DNA from: JAIXWP01 sp044371755
GTDB lineage: Bacteria > Bacteroidota > Bacteroidia > Flavobacteriales_D > Sanyastnellaceae
Reading direction: 5' to 3'
Length of the DNA stretch: 23,782 nt
NCBI GenBank assembly: GCA_044371755.1
Contig: JBILSZ010000040.1
Span: 1-23,782, forward strand
Part shown: in pieces, positions 16,633 to 23,052 of the stretch
How positions within the stretch are numbered: position 1 is the first letter of the stretch
Layout: the number at the start of each line of letters is the position of its first letter
Notes under the pieces: generated by a model
The model's database searches: none
What the model was told of the DNA's origin: nothing
The model's input: only the letters and a program-made list of their open reading frames with translations
Made by a program: the position numbers and the translations under genes

Positions 16633-17599
16633 CGAATGATGAAATATGTGTCGAATCTAATTCAAAAAAAATGACTTCTTCGAATGGTTCGCGAATTCTT
16701 TTTTGTAAAATTCGAGCTGCTTGAATGACCTGTGATTCATCGCTTTTTTCGAGCTTCAACACATCTCCTTCTTGCAAATAATGACCTGAGTAAAAACCAG
16801 CTGATTTTACACTATACCTTTCCACACCAATTGCTTCAAATTGATCTTTTGCTGACTTAGGCGAATGATTCCATTTGGAAATGAGTGCAATAGGCTGACC
16901 ATTTCTAAGTTGAATCCACCATTGGAAACAAGGTAAGGCAAGATCGAGCGTCAATGGATATTGATCCAATTGATCCAAATATTGCTCACCTATTTGATTG
17001 TCCAATATGGAATTTCTGTTGTCTGCTGCGATCTTTCCCATGTTATAATACATCAAAACTCCTCTGTCAACCGGAGGCACACCCGTTCTTTTATAAAACT
17101 TAATTTGATGAAGTCTTATGGTTGCTGTGATTTTCCAATTTGATTTATCCTTTATTTTTTTCAAAAAATGAAAATAAGCACCTTTCGTTTTTTCGCTCCA
17201 ATCGCAATCAATTTGAAGTTCGTCCACACAAAAGTTCTGTTGCCTGGACATTCTGGCTACGACTTCGTAGACTTTATTCGCGAGACTGTCGTCATGCTGT
17301 TCAAAAACTTTATTTTCAATATACACTACCGGAACGGCGCAGTAATCAGCGGGAATGGGCTGAAGCATTTCAAGTGAAGATACTTTTTGAATAGCACCAT
17401 CAATGACCTTCAAATCGAATAAGTGAATATAAATGCGATTGGATGATACGTCGGAAAGCTTGTTGAGAAGGTCGATTTCGATTTGATTTGGATTCCATTT
17501 TGAACCCCAGTGATAAAAAGAAATGTGGTTGCCAATACGATGGTCGTTTTGACAAGCGGAGAGCATTACTGCTGCTAGGATGATGAGGAAAAATCTCAT
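16583..17599 (-). CDS. Hypothetical lipoprotein, possible TIM-barrel (glycosidase-like) fold
   Basis: This 338-residue protein has a lipoprotein signal ending in LSAC (Cys16). It holds an alternating strand/helix pattern: NRIYIHLFDL, AVPVVYI, DELQIDCDW (Asp131, Asp133), WKITATIRL, RGVLMYYNMG, LDLALPCFQWW. This resembles the beta-strands of TIM barrels of the GH18-like or DUF3142 kind, where an acidic strand (xQIDxD) lies next to a MYYN strand. Whether it has hydrolase activity is unknown. It opens the unit with the TPR lipoprotein and ndh and overlaps the TPR gene by 50 nt. Its ATG lies just 5 nt after the U-tract of the tRNA terminator. Fold assignment is by eye and tentative. Confidence 0.75.
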   Translation of the reverse strand: MRFFLIILAAVMLSACQNDHRIGNHISFYHWGSKWNPNQIEIDLLNKLSDVSSNRIYIHLFDLKVIDGAIQKVSSLEMLQPIPADYCAVPVVYIENKVFEQHDDSLANKVYEVVARMSRQQNFCVDELQIDCDWSEKTKGAYFHFLKKIKDKSNWKITATIRLHQIKFYKRTGVPPVDRGVLMYYNMGKIAADNRNSILDNQIGEQYLDQLDQYPLTLDLALPCFQWWIQLRNGQPIALISKWNHSPKSAKDQFEAIGVERYSVKSAGFYSGHYLQEGDVLKLEKSDESQVIQAARILQKRIREPFEEVIFFELDSTHISSFDASFFSSFVFRDSTNH

Positions 17600-17604
17600 T
17601 TAAT

Positions 17605-17643
17605 AAAAAAAGCCGCGTTTGATAGATACTATTCAACGCGGCT
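17605..17643 (-). terminator. Intrinsic terminator downstream of tRNA-Met
   Basis: AGCCGCGTT (17611-17619) and AACGCGGCT (17635-17643) form a perfect 9 bp stem with a 15-nt loop. In the minus direction it is followed by six or seven U residues (down to 17605). It begins 4 nt after the tRNA end and its U-tract ends 5 nt before the start of the lipoprotein gene. Confidence 0.88.
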
Positions 17644-17647
17644 TTCG

Positions 17648-17721
17648 TAGCGGGGGGGGGGCACGATCCCCCGACCTCATGATTATGAATCATGCGCTCT
17701 AACCAGCTGAGCTACCCCGCC
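17648..17721 (-). tRNA. tRNA-Met (anticodon CAU), probably elongator
   Basis: The 74-nt molecule folds into a full cloverleaf: acceptor GGCGGGG against CCCCGCT (with one G-U pair at 1:72), D arm GCTC/GAGC, anticodon arm CATGA-TTCATAA-TCATG with CAT at 34-36, variable AGGTC, and T arm GGGGG/CCCCC. The discriminator is A73 and CCA is not encoded. The lack of a 1:72 mismatch of initiator type and of three G-C pairs at the base of the anticodon stem argues for elongator Met. A lysidine-modified Ile tRNA also has CAU and cannot be fully excluded. The T loop reads ATCGTGC, with A54 and U58 in place of T54 and A58. A 10-base C run spans the T stem and acceptor. Confidence 0.95.
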
Positions 17722-17737
17722 ATTTGTAAAGCGGGCG

Positions 17738-17745
17738 CAAATATA
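17738..17745 (-). promoter_or_regulatory. -7 box TAnnTTTG of the tRNA-Met gene
   Basis: On the minus strand this reads TATATTTG and lies 16 nt before the tRNA 5' end, a fitting distance for a short 5' leader trimmed by RNase P. It may also drive the lipoprotein/TPR/ndh unit if RNA polymerase reads through the terminator after the tRNA. Confidence 0.55.
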
Positions 17746-17787
17746 ATCCTTTTTCTTATTTTCATATGATTAATGAAAAAAAAAGGG

Positions 17788-17795
17788 TATACTTG
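17788..17795 (+). promoter_or_regulatory. Possible -7 box of the START-like gene
   Basis: TATACTTG differs at one position from TAnnTTTG and lies 27 nt before the ATG. It is the best candidate in the short divergent space shared with the tRNA gene. Confidence 0.3.
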
Positions 17796-17822
17796 CAAAA
17801 CTAACCTAACCACCAACCGATT

Positions 17823-18209
17823 ATGCTTATGGAAAAGAACCGATTGGATCTCGAATATATCATTCGCACGTCCGACCACATTCTATACAATTGCATCTCT
17901 TCACCTAGCGGTCTTGAAGATTGGTTTGCCGATGAAGTGAATATTCGCGGTGATGTATTTACTTTCCTTTGGGAAGGAGAAGAGCGTAAGGCAGAACTTG
18001 TGTCTTCAAAAAAGAATCAATTTGTAAAATTTCATTGGCTCGAAGATGGCAAGGAAAAGACATTCTTCGAAATGCGCATAAAAATTGACGAAATGACGGG
18101 TGAGGTGGCGCTGCTAGTAACAGACTTTTATGATGAGGGCGATGAAGTAGAGACAAAGATGTTGTGGGACAGCGCCGTGGACAATCTTCGACGCGTCATC
18201 GGCGGTTGA
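17823..18209 (+). CDS. START-like domain protein (SRPBCC fold)
   Basis: The 128-residue protein resembles the Bacteroidota START_2 / AHSA1-like group of the START superfamily: a short helix-grip fold with conserved SPSGLEDWFADEV, FLWEGEERKAEL and a C-terminal helix MLWDSAVDNLRRVIGG. Such folds bind hydrophobic ligands, but no ligand or role is known for this group. A second ATG two codons on (17829) is an equally possible start. The gene is very acidic and short and stands alone on the plus strand. Its TGA stop directly abuts the TGA stop of trmN6 on the other strand, forming TGATCA. Confidence 0.85.
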   Translation: MLMEKNRLDLEYIIRTSDHILYNCISSPSGLEDWFADEVNIRGDVFTFLWEGEERKAELVSSKKNQFVKFHWLEDGKEKTFFEMRIKIDEMTGEVALLVTDFYDEGDEVETKMLWDSAVDNLRRVIGG

Positions 18210-18932
18210 TCACCATTTCGTATAGAGCGATTTAGTAATATCCTTATAGGCCTCGGAAAATTCTCCAGAGCTTTTTTCTATCAGAATACTTTCCATTTTT
18301 GGCTCAAAAGGTTCTCCCCTCTGATATTCCACCATTACTCGCGATGCGTCTTTATGAGCTAGGGTGAATACGTGACAGATACGCGCAGGAAACATGCCTG
18401 CTGCTTGGGCTGCAAAAGTCCACCGTTCTAATTGGTTTTTAGGAAAAATCAACGCAATGCGGCCTTCAGGATTTAGAAGTTTTTTAGACTTCTCCATAAA
18501 TGCCTCCGCCGGCAAGGTATCATCGTGTCTTGCAGCATTGCGGCTTGGGTTTGCCGCTCGAAGTGAATGAGAAAAATATGGTGGATTCGAGATGATTAAA
18601 TCAAATTTGTCTTTGGATCCTATCTTTAGAAAATCACCTGTATGTGCCTTCAAACGGCTGCTCCATGAACTGATCTGAAAATTATGTCTTGCGTCTTCTG
18701 CGCTGCCTTCGTCCAATTCAATTGCGTCGATAAGAGCGGAGGGATTGCGCTGAGCGCATATCAAAGCAATGACTCCTGTGCCCGTGCCTACGTCCAAAAT
18801 ATGAGCAGTATCCTCCACACGCGCCCAAGCGCCCAAAAGCACGCCATCGGTGCCTACGCGCATAGCACTTCGAGATTGATAAACCTCAAATTGCTTGAAG
18901 CGAAATGGCTTGTCGTGCATTGCTGGGTACAT
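18210..18932 (-). CDS. trmN6: tRNA1(Val) adenine-37 N6-methyltransferase family
   Basis: The 240-residue protein fits the YfiC/TrmN6 group, which methylates N6 of A37 in valine tRNA using S-adenosylmethionine. The N-terminus FRFKQFEVYQSRSAMRVGTDGVLLGAW matches YfiC closely. The SAM site is DVGTGTGV (47-54) and the catalytic motif is NPPY (116-119), typical of amino-methyltransferases. Substrate is inferred from similarity; related enzymes modify other nucleic acids. It starts 3 nt after the paaY stop, so it is the third gene of the paaJ-paaY-trmN6 run. Confidence 0.9.
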   Translation of the reverse strand: MYPAMHDKPFRFKQFEVYQSRSAMRVGTDGVLLGAWARVEDTAHILDVGTGTGVIALICAQRNPSALIDAIELDEGSAEDARHNFQISSWSSRLKAHTGDFLKIGSKDKFDLIISNPPYFSHSLRAANPSRNAARHDDTLPAEAFMEKSKKLLNPEGRIALIFPKNQLERWTFAAQAAGMFPARICHVFTLAHKDASRVMVEYQRGEPFEPKMESILIEKSSGEFSEAYKDITKSLYTKW

Positions 18933-18935
18933 TAC

Positions 18936-19535
18936 TTAAGTCTTTGATTCATTCCATGTTTTATATGAACTGCTCTGCTTTTTCCTATCAACAGGTACCT
19001 CTCTGAGTGGTTCACAAGGTTTTAAAGATAAGTGAAGTTCTGCTGGTAATTGCTGATATAGCTTTGTTCCCTCTTTTTTCCATTCCATCATTTCATCGCT
19101 GACTTCTTTTACAATTTTGGCGGGGCTTCCCACCAATAGGCTCCGTCGGGGAATGATCATGTCTGCTGGAACAAAACTAAGAGAGCCAATGATGCACTCC
19201 TCACCCATCTCTACCCTATCCATCACCACCGCATTCATGCCGACCAGACAGTCTCTACCGATAGATGCCCCATGAATTACAGCACCGTGGCCGATGTGCG
19301 CGCCCTCTCTGAGATAAACAGTAATTCCAGGGAACATGTGCACCGTGCAGTTTTCTTGCACATTGCATCCATCTTCAATTACAATCTCGCCCCAGTCACC
19401 GCGGATGGCTGCACCAGGGCCTACATAGACATTCTTTCCAATAATGACATTGCCCGTTACCGTGGCATTGGGGTGAATGAATGCGGATTCGTGAATGACA
19501 GGACGAAAACCGTTGAATTCAAAAATATTCGCCAT
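18936..19535 (-). CDS. paaY: PaaY-type hexapeptide-repeat protein (gamma carbonic anhydrase fold)
   Basis: The 199-residue protein has a left-handed beta-helix made of hexapeptide repeats (NVIIGKNVYVGPGAAIRGD and onward) and a C-terminal helix. Metal-binding histidines of the gamma carbonic anhydrase fold are present in TVHMFPG and HIGHGAVIHG. It matches E. coli PaaY beyond the generic fold, including the tail LREVPVDRKK (LREIEPGRKR there). PaaY is a thioesterase that hydrolyses stalled CoA intermediates of phenylacetate breakdown. It begins 1 nt after the paaJ stop, which supports that role. The alternative is a general YrdA-like carbonic anhydrase; the tail and neighbour favour PaaY. Confidence 0.88.
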   Translation of the reverse strand: MANIFEFNGFRPVIHESAFIHPNATVTGNVIIGKNVYVGPGAAIRGDWGEIVIEDGCNVQENCTVHMFPGITVYLREGAHIGHGAVIHGASIGRDCLVGMNAVVMDRVEMGEECIIGSLSFVPADMIIPRRSLLVGSPAKIVKEVSDEMMEWKKEGTKLYQQLPAELHLSLKPCEPLREVPVDRKKQSSSYKTWNESKT

Positions 19536-19536
19536 A

Positions 19537-20739
19537 TCAAGCTTTTTCTAGGATCATTGCAAAGCCTTGTCCCACGCCAATGCACATCGTACAAAGAGCA
19601 TAGCGTTTGTTCGACTTATTCAACTCAATTGCAGCAGATAATGCTATGCGCGCACCACTCATACCTAGCGGATGTCCTAACGCAATAGCACCGCCATTTA
19701 TATTCAATCGGGGATCATTATCTGCTATTTCAAGGCTTCTCGTACAAGCAAGAACTTGCGCTGCAAAGGCTTCATTAATCTCAATGATATCCATTTGGTC
19801 CAAAGTAAGTCCTGCTCTTTTTAAAGCAAGTTTTGAAGCCTCTACAGGGCCGATCCCCATAATGCGCGGTTCTGCACCAGAGGCTGCCGAGCTCAATATT
19901 TTGGCAAGTGGCTTTAAATTATACTTCGCAACGGCTTCGTCGCTTGCAATGAGCACTGCGGCAGCGCCATCATTCAATCCACTCGCATTGCCAGCTGTCA
20001 CGCTACCACCATTTCTGAATGCAGGCTTGAGTTTAGAAAGCGTCTCAATGCTCGATTGTGGTTTAATAAATTCATCTTTATCAAAAATAATGGGGTCGCC
20101 TTTCTTTTGAGGAATGCTAACAGGAATAATCTCTTCTGCAAATCTTCCCGCTGCCTGCGAAGCACTTGCCTTCATTTGTGACGCAAGCGCGAAGGCATCT
20201 TGATCTTCTCTACTGATTGAAAATTTTTCGGCAAGATTTTCGGCCGTTTCCCCCATAGCTTCCACGCCATACATCTCTTTCATTTTGGGATGAATGAAAC
20301 GCCACCCGAAGCTGGAGTCAAACATCTGAGCATCTCTTCCAAAAGCCGAAGATGTTTTGCTAATCACCCAAGGGCCACGTGTCATGTGTTCTACACCACC
20401 TGCGATCACCAAATCCCCCTCTCCTACTTTAATCATTCTAGCAGCTTGCGCCACAGCACTCAATCCAGAAGCGCATAATCTATTGGTTGTTTCTCCAGGC
20501 ACTTCAACCGGATATCCTGCAAGCAAAAGCGCCATGCGCGCCACATTGCGATTATCCTCACCCGCCTGATTGGCGCATCCCATAATTACATCGGAAATGG
20601 TTTTAGGATCTATTTGAGGAAATTTCTCCAAAATCCCCTTCAGGACTATTGCTGCCAAATCATCTGCTCTCACCGGGGCGAGGCTTCCGCCAAAATTCCC
20701 AACTGGCGTGCGCACTCCGCCAATGATATATGCGTTCAT
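19537..20739 (-). CDS. paaJ: 3-oxoadipyl-CoA/3-oxo-5,6-dehydrosuberyl-CoA thiolase
   Basis: This 400-residue thiolase splits beta-ketoacyl-CoA with free CoA. The catalytic residues are Cys89 (TNRLCASG), His356 (GHPLGMSGAR) and Cys386 (CTMCIGVGQG). It follows E. coli PaaJ closely, with RADDLAAI, GCANQAGEDNRNVARMA and GWRF at matching places, features of the PaaJ/PcaF group more than of general fatty-acid thiolases. The frame is open 23 codons further upstream, but the ATG at 20739 gives the normal family N-terminus (MNAYIIGGVRTPVG), so that start is chosen. With paaY next door it points to aromatic acid (phenylacetate) catabolism. The rest of the paa pathway is not in the window. Confidence 0.92.
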   Translation of the reverse strand: MNAYIIGGVRTPVGNFGGSLAPVRADDLAAIVLKGILEKFPQIDPKTISDVIMGCANQAGEDNRNVARMALLLAGYPVEVPGETTNRLCASGLSAVAQAARMIKVGEGDLVIAGGVEHMTRGPWVISKTSSAFGRDAQMFDSSFGWRFIHPKMKEMYGVEAMGETAENLAEKFSISREDQDAFALASQMKASASQAAGRFAEEIIPVSIPQKKGDPIIFDKDEFIKPQSSIETLSKLKPAFRNGGSVTAGNASGLNDGAAAVLIASDEAVAKYNLKPLAKILSSAASGAEPRIMGIGPVEASKLALKRAGLTLDQMDIIEINEAFAAQVLACTRSLEIADNDPRLNINGGAIALGHPLGMSGARIALSAAIELNKSNKRYALCTMCIGVGQGFAMILEKA

Positions 20740-20819
20740 AATTATTATTTTGACAAATATGTAAAAACCTTGGATACAATTGCCATTAATAAAACATAAC
20801 TTTATCATACATTCGACGA

Positions 20820-21119
20820 ATGCTACTAGTATTATCCATACTCTTGACCATAGGTCACGGCCAAAGCGATGACAGTGTATTGGCGCTAATATTCCTTTGG
20901 TTATTGAGCATTCCTATCACGCTTGTTTTATCCATTATACTCCAAAGTTATAACGAGCGATGGCTGCGAATTTTGACACTTATCCTTCTCATTATATCTG
21001 GCCCGATTTGGGTAATAGCATTTGCCATCCATCTTTATTCTGGCATTGCAATTTTGATAAGCACTGCTGTTTCTATCTTACTATTAATCAGAGCTCATGG
21101 TAAGAGGATTCGTTCATAG
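20820..21119 (+). CDS. Small membrane protein of unknown function
   Basis: The 99-residue product is nearly all hydrophobic, with about three membrane segments (near 1-13, 20-42 and 47-92, the last perhaps two helices), and ends in a basic tail (HGKRIRS). I do not recognise a family. The first segment could instead act as a signal peptide. The ATG lies 81 bases from the divergent paaJ start. Its last 23 bases overlap the start of the dikinase-like lipoprotein gene in another frame, so the two are probably translated from one mRNA. A near-consensus -7 box (TAACTTTA, about 20797-20804) lies upstream. Confidence 0.55.
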   Translation: MLLVLSILLTIGHGQSDDSVLALIFLWLLSIPITLVLSIILQSYNERWLRILTLILLIISGPIWVIAFAIHLYSGIAILISTAVSILLLIRAHGKRIRS

Positions 21120-23034
21120 TTTTCTCGTCATAATGGTCTTGTGTTGCTTGTCAAGCTGCGATAACAAGACTGGTTCAATCGTTGAGATTATCAATCAAAA
21201 CGACTCAATAAAAAAGGAATTCAATTTTCAAATTGCCAATCAGTCCATGTTTGATAGCCTGGCGAGTGCTCCATTGACCGAAAAATTTTCGCAGGTCAAA
21301 AGCATGAAAGTTATTTGGGCATTAGAGGATGATAGCATACTCTTTATCAATAGTAAAGCGCACCGACTGCATTTTGATTTTATAAAAAAATACCTGAATC
21401 AACAAGAGAATCTCACCATCTTTAATTCCATCAACTATCACACAAATCTAGCTCAACAATATTGTTTAGGCATCTTAAACTACTACGCCGACGGAGATAT
21501 TTACACTCTAGAAATGACAGCTAGCAGTAAGTATGACGTCAAACAAATAGAAGAGTTTTATGCTAGAATTTCGAAAAAAGTTTTTTTTGGAGAAAAAATA
21601 AAACTACTGATTAGTACAGACTTCTTGTTTAGTATTTCCAATGAATTTCGTATTCCAACGATTCAATTGAATGATATTCTATCGAATAAAAATTATCAAG
21701 CCATTTTCGAAGGAAAGGAAAGTGGATTTCTTAAAATTTTTGATCCTCAGTCGGCCGCTGATTATAGCAAAGATATCATTTTGGTGAGGGGCACTCCCCT
21801 ATTCATTCCTGAATGCAAAGGCGTCATTACCACTGAATTTCAAACACCACTTTCGCATATTCAAGTACTCGCACATTCTCGTAAAATACCTTGTTGTGCC
21901 GTTAAAGATATATTTTCAAATCAGGAAATTGTAAAACTTTTGAATTCGGCAGTCTCGCTTGACGTTTCATCTGAACAATATCAGATCCATCCAACCAATG
22001 AGCCTATCACATCTAGGGTTAAAAAAGGCATACATAATTTACAACACGATACTCAGTATTCCCCTATAGTTGACTTAACAGATATTGCATCTTCGAAAGC
22101 CAACCGCATAGGTAGTAAGGCGGCCAATCTTGCAACGCTTTTGCGCGTGAAAGAAGATTTGGGATATGAATATTTTGAAGTCCCCGAATCCTGTTATGCT
22201 ATCCCATTTTACCATTTTCAGCAACATGCACAGCGGTCAGGCATTGAATCTATTGTAAATGCCGCATCGAAAGCTCATGCCGAGGGGAATATAAAAGAAG
22301 TAAGAAAACTACTTTCAAAAGTGAGGGATGCTATCGAAAGCACGCCAGTGAATGATACTTTGCTTCGTGAAATGGAATCAATTCTTGAAACTTCCGATTT
22401 TCAATCTTTTCGTTTTCGAAGCAGCTCGAATGCTGAAGATTTAAAAGGATTTAGCGGCGCAGGTTTGTATGAAAGTGCGACCTACAAGAAAAAGCACCCC
22501 ATCAAGCGAATGGACATCGCCATTTTGAAAGTCTGGTCATCACTTTATAATGAAAAAGCTTTTCTGGAACGAAGAATTCACAACATGGACGAAGCAAGTG
22601 TTAAGATGGGAATATTGGTGCACCGTTCGTTTCCGTCAGAAAAGTACAATGGTGTCGCAATTACTTCGAATCTATTAAGACCTGATTTTATAGGCGTCAC
22701 CGTTAATCTTCAAAAAGGAGAAAACAGTGTTGTGGAGCCTGAACCTGGAGTGCAAGCAGAACAGGTAGTGATTCTTGACGCTGGGCGTGTGGTGGGTGGA
22801 GGATTGAAGGTGGCATGTGACTATGTGACGATGAGTTCTCTCTCCAACAATCAACCTCTATTGAAAAAAGAAGAATACTTGAAATTATACATCGCTTTGG
22901 ATCAACTAAAAAGACGCCTGATTGAATTGGACTTTGGCAACGATAGAAGCTCCTTTGACCGCTATGCGGTAGATGTGGAGTTTAAGTTTTTAGACGATGG
23001 TAGTTTATATTTTAAACAAATTCGACCCTATTAG
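21097..23034 (+). CDS. Lipoprotein with phosphohistidine and PPDK-type ATP-grasp domains (GWD/PEP-synthase-like)
   Basis: The 645-residue protein has a lipoprotein signal ending in LSSC (Cys21). Residues about 35-220 form an N-terminal domain of unknown role. Residues about 225-305 resemble the swivelling phosphohistidine domain of dikinases: TPLSHIQVLAHSRKIP with His254 matches the LSHVSVRAR block around the catalytic His of plant glucan water dikinase. From about 325 to the end lies the PPDK_N ATP-binding domain: GSKAANL (339-345), RSSSNAEDLKGFSGAGLY (from 441), KVWSSLYNEKAF, and a terminal KQIRPY. The order His domain then ATP domain is that of glucan dikinases, not of PEP synthase, and there is no PEP/pyruvate barrel. 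Database entries of this kind are named PEP/pyruvate-binding protein. Activity and substrate are unknown, and an exported ATP-grasp enzyme is surprising. Confidence 0.82.
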   Translation: MVRGFVHSFLVIMVLCCLSSCDNKTGSIVEIINQNDSIKKEFNFQIANQSMFDSLASAPLTEKFSQVKSMKVIWALEDDSILFINSKAHRLHFDFIKKYLNQQENLTIFNSINYHTNLAQQYCLGILNYYADGDIYTLEMTASSKYDVKQIEEFYARISKKVFFGEKIKLLISTDFLFSISNEFRIPTIQLNDILSNKNYQAIFEGKESGFLKIFDPQSAADYSKDIILVRGTPLFIPECKGVITTEFQTPLSHIQVLAHSRKIPCCAVKDIFSNQEIVKLLNSAVSLDVSSEQYQIHPTNEPITSRVKKGIHNLQHDTQYSPIVDLTDIASSKANRIGSKAANLATLLRVKEDLGYEYFEVPESCYAIPFYHFQQHAQRSGIESIVNAASKAHAEGNIKEVRKLLSKVRDAIESTPVNDTLLREMESILETSDFQSFRFRSSSNAEDLKGFSGAGLYESATYKKKHPIKRMDIAILKVWSSLYNEKAFLERRIHNMDEASVKMGILVHRSFPSEKYNGVAITSNLLRPDFIGVTVNLQKGENSVVEPEPGVQAEQVVILDAGRVVGGGLKVACDYVTMSSLSNNQPLLKKEEYLKLYIALDQLKRRLIELDFGNDRSSFDRYAVDVEFKFLDDGSLYFKQIRPY

Positions 23035-23040
23035 CGTCGT

Positions 23041-23048
23041 TATATTTG
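23041..23048 (+). promoter_or_regulatory. -7 box TAnnTTTG of surE
   Basis: The box reads TATATTTG and starts 6 nt after the stop of the dikinase-like gene. Only 4 nt (CCTT) lie between it and the surE ATG, which again suggests a leaderless or near-leaderless transcript. Confidence 0.5.
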
Positions 23049-23052
23049 CCTT

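Noticed and set aside
17400..17693. 97-codon minus-strand frame across the tRNA and terminator
   Set aside because: It overlaps the tRNA-Met gene, a terminator and the lipoprotein signal region, so it cannot be a sensible gene.
19607..20110. 167-codon open frame on the plus strand inside paaJ
   Set aside because: It lies wholly antisense to a clear thiolase gene and its protein looks like no known family; such frames are common opposite conserved genes.
20740..20808. 23-codon N-terminal extension of paaJ
   Set aside because: Thiolases of this group begin at about the MNAYIIGG position, giving 400 residues; the extension has no similarity to the family and would run through the promoter region.
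20740..20819. Strong TAnnTTTG promoter for paaJ in the divergent gap
   Set aside because: The closest match on the minus strand (TACATATTTG) has the wrong spacing between TA and TTTG.
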